Source of the DNA: Pelomyxa schiedti
Lineage: Eukaryota > Evosea > Pelobiontida > Pelomyxidae
Reading direction: 5' to 3'
DNA length: 64,000 nt
Assembly: GCA_020536535.1 (NCBI GenBank)
Contig: JAHLWZ010000845.1
Location: forward strand, 1-64,000
Shown here: positions 1-10,263 of the stretch, piece after piece
Numbering within the stretch: the first letter of the stretch is position 1
Layout: each line of letters begins with the position of its first letter
Made by a program: the position numbers and the translations under genes
The notes under the pieces: model-generated
The model's database searches: none
What the model was told of the DNA's origin: nothing
What the model saw: the letters and a program-made list of their open reading frames with translations, nothing else

Positions 1-120
1 ACCAGCGGGAAACAAGGGTAGAAGATGATACAGAGAAAAAGGTGGAAGCAGTCGTTGCCGCCACAACCTGAACATGTTAGTTAAACTGTAGTGGAACTGA
101 ATGGGGCATCAACCTTTGCC
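1..120. repeat. Inverted copy of part of the VPS4 gene
   Basis: Bases 1-120 are the exact reverse complement of 1082-1201, with no mismatch over 120 bases; identity ends at base 121. The partner lies inside VPS4 and spans an intron plus the exon just after the Walker A lysine. The copy begins at the first base of the window, so it may be truncated. It carries no gene of its own. A fold-back assembly or amplification chimera at a contig end is the simplest explanation; a real inverted duplication cannot be excluded from the sequence. Confidence 0.9.
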
Positions 121-213
121 CATACGCCCCGAAACTACACTCCGAGACGGAACCTCAACTTCCAATTCTTGAGATTGAGAAGGGGTCCAAATTGGTTCCA
201 CTACAAAGCGCGA

Positions 214-2324
214 ATGGATTTCCTTTCGTCGGGCGTTGAGCACCTACTTGTCGCGCAGAAGTTGGAGCACAAAAACGACTTTGACGGGGCCTTCACCGAG
301 CACGTCAAGTGCATCGAGAACCTCCTCACGGGGCTCCGCCTCCACAAGTCGTCGACGTCGTCGCGAGGTGGGCCCGCGTCCAAGGCCTCCCCCAAACAGA
401 TTGAAGAAATCAGGCGCCTCCTCAAGGAGGAGTTTGCCCGCGCCGAGGAGCTCAAGAGTTACCTCCATCCAAATGCAACTGCACCTGCAAGTGCAAAGCG
501 AAATGCAACTGCAAGTTCATCCAACAGGGTACCTGTCTCCGGGCCAAAAAGACCCCCAGCTTCGGCGAATTCTCATGCTGCATCACCACCAAATGGTCAA
601 CGTAATTGTTGTAGCAATGGATCCCCTGTGACACCTTCTGGTTCTGCTTCCTCTCCCTCTCTGGGTTCAACTTCCAAGGATGAGAACCCGTCTCCTAAAC
701 CAGTGAGTGTGCTGGAACTTTGTGATTTTTGTGTACTGAGGGATTAATTGACAGGACACTGAGGATAAAACAGAGTCTACTGCGGATGCTAACTTGAGGA
801 GGGCTGTAAGTGAAGCTATATTGAGTGAAAAACCTTCTCTTACCTGGGACGATGTTGCTGGCTTGGATGAAGCCAAATCTGCCCTAGAAGTTTGTGCACT
901 CTTTGGCATACCCCATTCTAATAATCGCATAGGAAGCTGTTGTATTACCAAACAAGTTCCCTCAACTGTTTACTGGGAAAAGAAAAGCCTGGGGTGCGAT
1001 TTTACTTTTTGGGCCTCCTGGGACAGGTTTTCGTGCTTTTATTTGAGCTGCAACTGACAGTCTTTCAGGTAAAAGCTTCTTGGCAAAGGTTGATGCCCCA
1101 TTCAGTTCCACTACAGTTTAACTAACATGTTCAGGTTGTGGCGGCAACGACTGCTTCCACCTTTTTCTCTGTATCATCTTCTACCCTTGTTTCCCGCTGG
1201 TATCCATATGAAATTGCTCATAATTTTACCTAATCTCTAATAAGGTTGGGTGACTCAGAGAAAATGGTTTTTCAGAGTAATTTTTGGATTTTTTCATCAG
1301 CCACAGATACGAGAATTATTTTCACTAGCTGTAGAACGAAAGCCTTCTGTTGTATTTATTGACGAGATTGACAGTATCTGCACAGCAAGATCCGAGGGAG
1401 AGCATGAATCTATGAGAAGAGTCAAGGTTTTCACCCCTTTGACTCCTCTCAATGAGAGGCGGAGGAATAACCTTCTATTTCAGACAGAATTTATGATCCA
1501 GATGGATAAAGCGCTTGCAAACCCCGGTGTTCTTGTTCTTGGTGCTACCAACAGACCCTTTGACCTGGACTTAGCTGTCCTGAGGAGATTTCAAAAGAGA
1601 ATTCTTGTACCCCTGCCAGATAGCCGCGCTCGAGAAAAATTGCTCTCTCTCTCACTTGGTGAAGACTCGGCCAGCTTACCAGATGGCTACTTACGAACCC
1701 TGGCTGATAGGTTAGATGGATTCAGCGGAGCTGATATAAACATTTTAGTATGCCAATACCCCTAATTATATTGCACTGATTACTCACAACGCGATATCTT
1801 TCCTCCCTTTCCCTTCCTGAAATAAGGTAAGAGATGTTCTCCTCCAGCCTGTCCGTGAGGCAATGAGAGCAACACACTTCCTTGCAGTTAGCAAATCTCC
1901 CAGTAGACCAAATCACTCACCAATCACACTCTCATCCAGTCCAATTCCAATTCCCAGTCCCAGTCCTGATTCCACTCCAAAATCCCCCTCCTCAGCCCCC
2001 CCACCACCAACAGGCTCAACAGCAGCGTCTCCCATAACTGAAATTCCAGACACTCTCTACACACCTTGCTCGGCCGAAACCCCAAATGCCGCGTGCACCA
2101 GCATTTGGGATTTGCCCAAAAACAGCCTGCTTCTCACACCGGTTCAGCCGTCGCATTTCGACGCGACTCTGACCAAGCTGCGCCCCAGTGTGTCCCCTGC
2201 TGAGGTGGAAACATTTTTACATTGGAGGGACCAAAACACACCCCGTCAGCCGCGTCCATTGACTGGAAAGGACGATGCTGAAGTGGCCGAGTGTTCTGTG
2301 ACAACAGAGCAGGATAATGTGTAA
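214..2324 (+). CDS. VPS4: VPS4-type AAA ATPase (ESCRT-III disassembly)
   Basis: Vps4 hydrolyses ATP to take apart ESCRT-III filaments on endosomes, at the plasma membrane and in cytokinesis. The start at 214 gives an N-terminal MIT-like helical domain (about residues 1-90) that would bind ESCRT-III tails, then a Ser/Pro linker. Introns at about 703-753, 891-933 and 1036-1074 bring together a typical AAA domain: Walker A GPPGTGKS is rebuilt across the third of these. Further introns at about 1088-1132, 1201-1246, 1275-1306, 1427-1483 and 1747-1827 restore an LGDSEKM segment and Walker [10 protein letters not shown], the arginine-finger region LRRFQKR, and the Vps4 C-terminal helix that starts RPSVSPAEV. 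No frame break is needed. The gene ends at TAA 2322-2324 and appears complete. A spastin or katanin relative is less likely because of the MIT position and C-terminal helix. Confidence 0.93.
1082..1201. repeat. Partner of the terminal inverted repeat, inside VPS4
   Basis: This stretch is exactly repeated in inverted orientation at 1-120. Here it is part of a working reading frame: it covers the intron after the FLAK residues and the exon encoding [17 protein letters not shown], a conserved Vps4 segment. This copy is therefore the original and the one at base 1 is derived. Confidence 0.9.
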
Positions 2325-3088
2325 ATTAAGGGGTTGTGGCTCATTTAAAGAAAGATAATTGGGCAGTAGCATGTATTCTCCACATATCCCAAAAGAAAAT
2401 GGAATTCTCATCAGACCGTAGGTTGGCTCAGGGCCAAGCTTCAGGGTAGGCTATTTTCAGAAAAGGAATCAGATATCAACTGGCCAGTGTTTTCGTACTG
2501 GAAAGGCTTCGTTGTGTTGGTACTGCAGGGAGTTGCAGGTTCAGACGTGAGCGACACGATTGCCAGGAGATCCGCGCTCTTTGGTTTTGCTGATGAAGAG
2601 GGTGTGGAACATGGAGCGGAAGAGATTGCGTCACGTGGGGGAGGGAATTTCCCTGAGAGGGCAAGGACGTCCAGTGAGGCTGACCAATCGTATGGCGCAG
2701 AGATCTTGGGCACTGCCGAAGACGCGCAACACACTGCAGGGTGTTTCTGTGCACTACAATTGTGTGCTAGCAGAGACGTAGGCTCGTGGTTGTTCCTCGC
2801 TTTCTTCTTTCTTCCTTTTGCCACCACAAGCCTCCTGACAACGTGGATTAGACACGATCATTGATTGTGAAGAAAATAACCTTGTTCCACCCATCCAGTT
2901 TCTGGACTCAACACCACCTTTCCTCATCCGATTAAATACACAAAATGCAGTACTGATCTTCTTTTTGCACCTCCAGGGGAGTAGTGCCACAACCACCGCG
3001 AGGCTCCGATCTAGATGTGTCGATTCCCCAAATGGGTTTGGCGTAAGATCCCGGCCGAACAGAAAACCAAAACACAAAAAACGAGGGG
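2325..3088. other. Unresolved stretch between VPS4 and the CAP gene
   Basis: About 760 bases without a gene I can name. Bases 2480-2760 are more GC-rich than the surroundings and open on both strands. One plus-strand frame runs uninterrupted from about 2487 to 2864 and ends in a hydrophobic stretch; two minus-strand frames are also open. None has a recognisable motif or a convincing exon chain. It could hold a short fast-evolving gene, a non-coding RNA or long untranslated regions. I see no tRNA-like cloverleaf. Confidence 0.4.
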
Positions 3089-5306
3089 ATGCGTATCGCC
3101 GTCTTGTTTCTGTTTGTACTTTTTACGTCGTGTTTCGGCAACGGTGTTCCCGATGCGAACGGATTTCCCAATGTGCTCGAGAGACAGGTTTGATCCTTTT
3201 TTTTTTTCTTTTCGAAGCTCAAGTTGTGCTGGAAATTGACTTTCTAAATGTTGTTTGGTTCAGTTCTTGGTGATGTTGAACATTGCCAGAGCTGATCCTC
3301 AAAGAGCTCTTGCCAATTGTGCTGGGCCTCCCAGTGGGGAATGCAAGGTTTTTTCACTCAGATTTTAATATTTTACACCTTGCTGACTGAGGCCAGGAAA
3401 AAGTTGGTTGTTATGTGCCTGTGCGCCCACTGGCCTATACATTAACTAATGCACATGCAGCTAGGTATGAAGTGTATTTTTTATCAATATCTTGTTATTA
3501 AATATCTTTTTACTCAGGTTTCATGCTCAGCATATGACCACAGGTGAGAGAAGGGCACACCGTTTTTCAATTTCTGATTTTCGTGAACTCTCAAATAGGT
3601 GGTTATTTTACTCATTCCTCGGACTGCCAATTGCTGTCCAATGTTTCCACCTCCTATCTTGGTGGCTCATGTTCCACTGCTGCAGCTTCGTGTTCCTGTG
3701 TTAATGGTACGACCACCTGTGGTAGTGGTTGCACCACTCCGTGGGCTCGAGTTGCCCTATTTGGCGGCAGTGCAAATGCTGAAGACATATCCAGCACTGA
3801 CGATCCTGCCATTTCACTTGGGATGTTCTTGACAGAAAATTCAACCACTACCGAATGTAAATATACATCATCAAACGGTCACCGGTAAAATATTCCGTAC
3901 ATAACTTGCAATAAATGATTATTTCTGCAGATTCTCGCTCTTAACATATGGGTTTGGAATGGGTGTTGGAGCTGCGGGAAAACTTGTTATAGATATGGGT
4001 ACCGCAACAGATGCTTCAGAGGATATTAAGTATTTTTTTTCTTCCCATACTTCCTTCTGACTCTGGAAAAGCCTCCCAAGTGGCATGAATCTCGGAACAA
4101 GCACCGCGGCAAAGTTTTGGGCAAACTGGTACCACCCCACACTGGCACCAATAGGAGCACATAAAGTGAATGTTGATGGGACATGCCACGACATGGCAGT
4201 GGGAGTATCACAAACAGCAAATAATACCGCCTATAATTACAATATGACGCTTTCTTCTGGCTGTCACTACTACTATTTCCTGTTTAGTGAGGATGGCATC
4301 ACGTCTCACACATACCCCTCCTCTGGTAGCCTTACCAGCGGCACCTCGTGTGGTGAGGGTTACTCTTCTTCCACAAGACCTGGTTTGGGCTCAAACTGTG
4401 GTGTGTATTGTGAAGTTTCAAGTTTTGGCTTACCACTTTAGATATTACCATCAAGTCTTCATCCGAGTCTCTTTCAGAATCCTCGTCTATTTCACGGTCA
4501 ACATCTTCCTCTACCTCTAGCTCAACCTCCTATTCCAACTCGAAGTCGGATTCTCGCTCTTTTTCATCTTCAGATGGCCCTTCACCGTCCCTCTCCCTCT
4601 CCCGTTCCGATTCTGGCTCAGGCTCAGGCTCTGGCTCTGGCTCAGGCGGCTCAGGCTCGGCTCCGGGTTCGGGCTCAGGCGGCTCAGGCTCAGCTCCGGG
4701 TTCGGGCTCAGGCGGCTCAGGCTCAGCTCCGGGTTCGGGCTCAGGCGCAGAGTCCCATTCCACTTCTATGAGCTCCCACGCATCGTCGGGCACACTATCA
4801 ACTTCCACAACCGGTTCAACATCGAACTCCTTCACTTCTAACTCTAACTCCAAGTCCACCCCTGCATCAGCATCCGGAGCTAGCACTTCCATACCTGAAT
4901 CGAACTCGCACTCTAGATCAACATCAACCTCCAATTCCAGGAGTCTTTCTGAAGAAACCTCCAAGTCACAGTCTAAATCGGCTTCTGAATCCACCTCCTC
5001 TCACCCCCACTCCGTCTCCAAATCCGAATCTGATTCGTACTCCTTTTCACACTCACACTCACACTCCGAATCCAACTCCTACTCTGAATCGCGGTCACGC
5101 TCGGAATCCGAATCCGAGTCTGAATCCGAATCAGAGTCAAGTGAAGAGTCTGAATCCACACCTTTCTCCCATGAAAGTGTCAGTGTTGCCTCACACAATG
5201 GTGGGTACTCCCGGTTTTTTCTGTCTTCCCCTAACTTCCCATAGGCGGTTCCTTTACTGTTGTGGTTGTACTGGGTGCCTTTCTTTTTTTCCTACTTTCC
5301 AATTGA
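3089..5306 (+). CDS. CAP/SCP domain surface protein with Ser-rich stalk
   Basis: CAP (SCP/PR-1) domain proteins are secreted and bind sterols or other ligands. The start at 3089 gives a signal peptide (MRIAVLFLFVLFTSCFG). The CAP domain follows across about five introns: LNIARADPQRAL, PLAYTLTNAHAARFHAQHMTT and GYFTHSSDC match the usual helix and His-containing motifs, and several cysteines are present. From about 4440 the protein changes to a long Ser-rich region with Glu, Asp and His, including an 11-residue tandem repeat, resembling an O-glycosylated mucin stalk. The last exon after a short intron at about 5200-5244 is a hydrophobic C-terminus (VVVVLGAFLFFLL) that fits a GPI signal or a membrane anchor. 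The product is probably a cell-surface glycoprotein of this amoeba-like cell; the ligand is unknown. Confidence 0.8.
4639..4737 (+). repeat. Three 33-bp tandem repeats in the Ser-rich stalk
   Basis: Three near-identical 33-base units sit in frame in the CAP protein gene, each encoding an 11-residue Gly/Ser/Ala/Pro unit (GSGGSGSAPGS). The unit length is a multiple of three, so copy number can change without breaking the frame. The first copy differs from the others at one base. Confidence 0.85.
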
Positions 5307-5362
5307 AATGAAACAATGAAAAGAAAAATTGGAACTAGAAATAGAGGAAATCTTTTTTTTTC

Positions 5363-7503
5363 TCAACTATGTGATGCTGCGGGCTTCATTTTCACTAATT
5401 GCCGGAGAAAATGACTGGTGTTGGGTGCTTGTGATTCTATTGTTGTGGCGAACTCCAAGGTATTAATTGGTGCTGTGCCCACTAGAACCTCGTTACCAAA
5501 CATGAAGGAAGCTACTTCATTGAGTAACTCCCCACAAGGGGATTGTTCTTGGTGGGGTGAACTGAAGCCGGATTCGATGGAGTCGATGTGGGGGATCAAA
5601 AGGGCCAACATGAGGTCAGTACTGAGATTGCTTCTCAAGAGAAATTGCTTTTTCCAGGTGGATAGCCGGTGATGGAGAGAGTGTTTGTTTTGCGCATTAT
5701 TGGTGGTTATATTCGAGCCCGAGCCGGGTGGATGAGAGAGTTTCCCGTCAACATATAATTTGTATTCTTTATGTAGAAACGTACAGCAAGATTGTAGCCA
5801 GCTTCTAAAGGAGGTACTGTTTGTAAAAGGGTACAAATACCACGTGAGGTATTCCATAGCAGATGGCTAATACACGGTTATAGGAGTAGAAAAAGAGGGA
5901 TATTTACATCTATCTTCACACTCAGTGAGTAAATACAGAATTTTATCCAAGAATGAAATTGTGTCAGGGTATACCATACGTGATCTTGCGGAATTTTGTC
6001 ACTACATAGGAGTTTTTTGCGAACATTATTTGCATGGGTCAGTACATGCAAGTTGTAATCAAATCTTTTGGTGAGATCACACATTTCAACGCAACGCATT
6101 TCACAGAGAACCGCCACAAGAGGGTGAACACTCAGTTGATGGAAAGTACTTGTGGGAAGCAAAGTGAGGCATCTGGAGGTTTTTTCGGATATTTTCCGTT
6201 GCAACTGATCAATGAACCATACAACACCAACATCGCCAGCACTTGTTTCCAACGCATTGCGAAGAATGTTGGTTGCCTCCAAATACAACTTGGGACTCAT
6301 TGCCAGGGCACAAGAAATCACATTTGGTTTGGGATTGGTGAAGTCTTCGCTCCAACTGCAGTACCAAGTTTCTGACAGCAAGAGCAAAGATTCTTGCAGA
6401 AGTTTACGAGAACGTGCTAGCGAATGCAACAGAGTTTTGGCTAAAATGTTTGCCACAGTTGCGTTTTCCTGGTTACCACAAAACGAAAGGCACCTCCGCA
6501 AGTTTCGCCCCGAGCAGCCGCCGCCGTCGGAATTCGTCCCACAATCCCCATTGCACAACACAGCCACGGCGGATAAGATAGAGAGGATAGGCACCACCCA
6601 CTCCTGCTCCCCCAGCACCCCGTCCAACTCGTGGAGCAACGCGCACATCTCGGACCCATAAGCCGCCCCATGCGCAGGCCCGGGGCCGTGCTCGTTCTGC
6701 TGCTGACACAATTCATCCAGGGTGCTGCCCACGGAGGCCGCAACGACCTCCTCCTGCTCCCGCGCCACTGCCCTGAGTAAATCGGCCCGGCTGGCTCCCA
6801 TAACTGCCGTCATCATCTGTATCCCATCTTCCAGCACAGAGGACCAGCCGCACTTGGATGCTGCCTGTTGCTGCTGCTGCTGAGAAGCCGGGGGGGAAGT
6901 TGTAGTGGAAGTGCTGGCTGTCTTGGAACTGGCACAGGGGCCGGTTGGGGGCGAGGACCCCAGCGCAGAACACGGTGGACTGGCGGCACTAAACTGCTCT
7001 GCAACTGCCTGCCCACAGGAATTATGGGTGGCGCCGACAAGGGCCGCACGAGGAGGGAGTGCGACCGCCGGTCTCTTGTATTTACATCCACTAGCCCTCA
7101 AAACCATCGCCAAGAGTCTCACTTCGTCATCGGCCTGTTGCTGTTGCTGGTTCCTGTTCGCCGGCTGTTGTGGCTGCTGTGGCGGGATTGTGGGAGCCGA
7201 GGTGCAGCACCTCCACGTTGCGCAAGCCACTGAGCACAGCAGGACCGCTCCGCATACCCTGGGGGCGGACATGGCACAGCTGGAGGACGCGACGCGCTCC
7301 AGCAGCCTCAGGACGTGGGTTCGACGCCGGGCGCCGCCCATCCCGCCGTCGCACAGCAGCTGCGAGCCACCACCCGAGGAGCAGACGCGAGACGCCACGG
7401 ACTCGAGCAGAGAGCACAGGTCCGCCTCGGCATCCGCACCCAGGCCTTCGATGGGCTTCGACGACCACACAGCCAACTTGTCTGCGAGGCGACGGTCGCC
7501 TAA
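5363..7503 (-). CDS. Unrecognised large protein, 5' end not resolved
   Basis: A long open frame on the minus strand runs from about 7503 to 5920, then continues after a 54-nt GT-AG intron (about 5911-5858) to a stop at 5363. The protein is rich in Leu, Cys and Ser, with polyQ runs and Ser/Thr/Gln linkers, and its second half looks helical (SLARSRKLLQESLLLLSET and similar). I recognise no family. The first in-frame ATG downstream is near 7348, but residues encoded upstream to 7503 also look coding; an upstream in-frame ATG at 7692 would lie inside the divergent HAD gene. A small unseen first exon is likely. The antisense frames over 6905-7537 are shadows caused by GC-rich codons. Confidence 0.6.
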
Positions 7504-7613
7504 GGGATCCGTGTCTTGTGTTCTTTCTTTCTTTTGAGTTTGTTCCAGGTGTTTTTTTTTCTCTTTGTTGTTGCTGTTCGTTCCTTCTTGTTTGGTTGGT
7601 TGGTGAGGGAGAC

Positions 7614-8510
7614 ATGTCGGGGCACGACGGGGTGGTGGCGGTGCTGTGGGATTTGGATGGCACGTTGTTAGACACGGAGTCGGTGTACACACGCGTCGCG
7701 GAGGAGATGGTGAAGCCGTTTGGGGCCACGTTCACGTGGGAGCTCAAGCAACAAGTGATGGGCAAGTCGCCCGCCGAAGCGTGCCGCATCGTGGTCAACG
7801 CACTCAATTTACCAATCTCCCCGGATGAGGTGCGTAGTGTTGGTTGTGCTTAGTTTTTTTTTTTTTTTTTTTGGCTGTGGTTTTGGAAGTTGCCTGCACA
7901 CAACGCAAACACTCAACAATGGATGTGGTTTGCAGTATTTTGCAAGCCGTAGCAAAAAGCAGAATGAAATGTGGCCACTGTGTAGTGCACTTCCTGGTGC
8001 ACAACGACTTGTGGAGTATTTCCACACACTGGGAATACCTCAGGCTGTAGCAACCGGAAGCAGTGCCGAGGAGTACCGGTTAAAGACATTAAACCACAGT
8101 ATGAGCTCTATCCCCCTCGTTACTCTTCATTCAATATCCAAAGGTTGGTTCCAGTTTATGAATGCAGTGGTAACCAGTGACAACCCAAATGTTAAGCGAA
8201 CAAAGCCACACCCCGACATCTTTCTGCATGCAGCTTCACAACTTGGTGTTACATCCAACTTTCACAAGGTACCAATGCAGTTTCGCTGTCACCCACACAA
8301 CATCATTTTCCCACCTAACATTGTGCTAATTAGGTTCTGGTGTTTGAGGACGCACCGTTGGGAATGCAGGCAGCTCTGGCTGCAGGAATGAAGGTGGTGG
8401 TTGTTCCTGATGAGAGAAACCGATCCCGTGTAAATGATGCCACATTTGTGCTGGACTCTTTGCTGCATTTTGATCCCACCTCATTTGGTCTTCCTGCACT
8501 ATCACACTGA
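7614..8510 (+). CDS. HAD phosphatase, pseudouridine-5'-phosphatase-like
   Basis: Haloacid dehalogenase fold phosphatase closest in motif order to animal HDHD1/PUDP, which removes phosphate from pseudouridine 5'-phosphate. Motif I is WDLDGTLLDTES with the catalytic DxD; motif II is AVATGSS; the motif III/IV region has KPHPDIF and VFEDAPLGMQAALAAG. The ending, FDPTSFGLP, resembles that of the animal enzyme. Introns lie at 7830-7935 (106 nt with a long T run), about 8100-8145 and about 8269-8334. The start at 7614 is the first ATG after the divergent upstream gap, and the stop is 8508-8510. Length is about 230 residues, usual for the subfamily. The substrate is inferred from resemblance only; other small phospho-sugars or nucleotides are possible. 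Confidence 0.82.
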
Positions 8511-8724
8511 AAGAAGAAATAGAAATAAATAAAGTGTTGTCTACAATATTCTTTCACGAGTTGTTTTGTATTACAGCAGGTTCATGTGAAATTTTTTCCC
8601 AGAGCCGGTGCAGTAATTCTGGTTGGGTCAGATTGATAGTTAGGTCGAGAATGAACCTGTATTTTCAGTGAGTATAAAATGATCTCTGTTCTCAGTTCCT
8701 TTGTAGTGCACAAAGCAAAGAATT

Positions 8725-10067
8725 TCAGCCACAACCAAAAAGAACAGGAACAAGTTCTTTCCCACAGAAATCTATTTTGCCAATTAACTTCTGAATAATA
8801 AGTCAAAAGGAACATACTACATAACTTGGAACAAATGATAGCAATACCACCGTTCGCTCTACAAGAAATAGGCACACCAACACTCCCACTACATAAGCGC
8901 GGGAGGCGGCTGTATAACGCGTTGCCGATACAGCTAGGCATAGAACCGAAACCGCAATGTACCAACATGCGGCTTACAAAGGTCACAGTGGAATTAACAT
9001 GAGAAAACGAACATACTTTTAATATAAGTCATGTTCCTAGAAATTGTTTCTTCTACCTATTTTAAAACGTTGTTACTAAATACAAAAGCGGGCAGTGTTA
9101 ACTTACCCAGATAACAGATTGGAGGGACTCCGATATATCTTTTTGTGCTCCCTGTAATTCTTTGGTTGTCTGCAGCATTTGAAGAATCAATTGAATGCCT
9201 TCTTGAGCGGACTTCATTTGCTCCTCCTAATCTTTGGGAGATTTATTTGTTCTCCTAGGATTTACAGTACCGAAGCCTTCTTTATGTTCTCTCCAAGTTT
9301 AACCGATGCCTCACTGAGTTCAGAGAACTGTTGTCGTGTATTGAAGAATTGCTCTTCTAATGTATCTACAGGGAGTTAATCGAGTGCAAAACTGTGGAAA
9401 TGCATACCACTCATTGTTGTCTGTGCTTCTAAGATATTTCCAACTGATCCTAAGAGGTGAGATGTTTCAGCCCCTAATTTTTGCATGTCGGCTGCAGTGT
9501 CTTGCACAGTTGAAAGGAGCGAGGAAACAGCTTCGTCAGACAGTTGTTGAAACAGCTCTGTTTAGTTGTCATTCAGGGCACAGCTCTTTTCAATTGAAAT
9601 CAAGAGTCTAGCCTTCTTGCAGGAAGTAACATATGCTCTCAGACTGGATATAGAACATAGTGTAAACAGAAAAAGCCTCTGAGTCCATATCCCTGCCCGT
9701 GTAAGTTTGTTGTTACCCGAGGAAGAAGCGGTTACTTTGTACACTGTTCCACGGTTTCACCCTCTTGGCAACCACGCACCGGTGCTCTGGCACTTCTTTC
9801 CATGTGACATTGCGTGAGTCTTACAGCAAACCTGCACCGCTCTTCGTCCAGCATTTTGGCACACATTAATCCTATGTCGGCCGTAGCGCGCAACCAGCAG
9901 GCACTAGTACGCGATCTGTCTTGTATCGTATGTAGTGCAGCACGGCCCGCCTCTCGCTTGTCCTCGTTCACAGATCTTGGGGTAGCCCGGAAGCCCATTT
10001 CTCCATTGGCACTCACAAGCAACGCCAGCAGGGACCAGTACCAGCATAGCAGCCAAGATCTCCGCAT
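8725..10067 (-). CDS. KAR5/GEX1/Brambleberry nuclear-fusion protein
   Basis: This family (fungal Kar5, plant GEX1, fish Brambleberry) sits in the nuclear envelope and is needed for fusion of gamete nuclei. The start at 10067 gives a signal peptide (MRRSWLLCWYWSLLALLVSA). Next is the hallmark Cys-rich region: SACWLRATADIGLMCAKML, then DEERCRFAVRLTQCHMER, then CQEGETVEQC. After an intron comes SVYTMFYIQSESICYFLQE, matching the family's second Cys block. Several exons then give a long coiled coil (QLSDEAVSSLLSTVQDTAAD, QFFNTRQQFSELSEA, EEQMKSAQEGIQLILQMLQ). The last exons encode hydrophobic segments around LAVSATRYTAASR and VVGVLVCLFLVERTVVLLSF, the usual paired membrane region. One intron (9612-9558) would use a GC donor. 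The stop at 8725-8727 is the least certain part. Expression would be expected in a sexual stage. Confidence 0.83.
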
Positions 10068-10263
10068 TGATTGTTATATTTGCAAGAAATGCACCCAACA
10101 GAGGGATACACCGGTGCCCGGACCGGACGCCATTACTGTAGTGGTTTGGCACCATAAAATTATCGAGACTGACTGTTGGCCATCACTGGGTGGTCACTCT
10201 CGTGTGGCCTTTTTCCTGACAGGGAACACGCCAGGAACCTCTTTTGATCAAAAGGCCTCCACG

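Noticed and set aside
1000..1082. Apparent frameshift in the VPS4 Walker A motif
   Set aside because: It came from reading the wrong frame. With the introns at about 891-933 and 1036-1074 removed, GPPGTGKS is intact.
6905..7537. 210-codon plus-strand frame near the HAD gene
   Set aside because: Antisense to the large minus-strand gene; Cys/Ala-rich composition reflects reverse-complemented polyQ and Ser codons.
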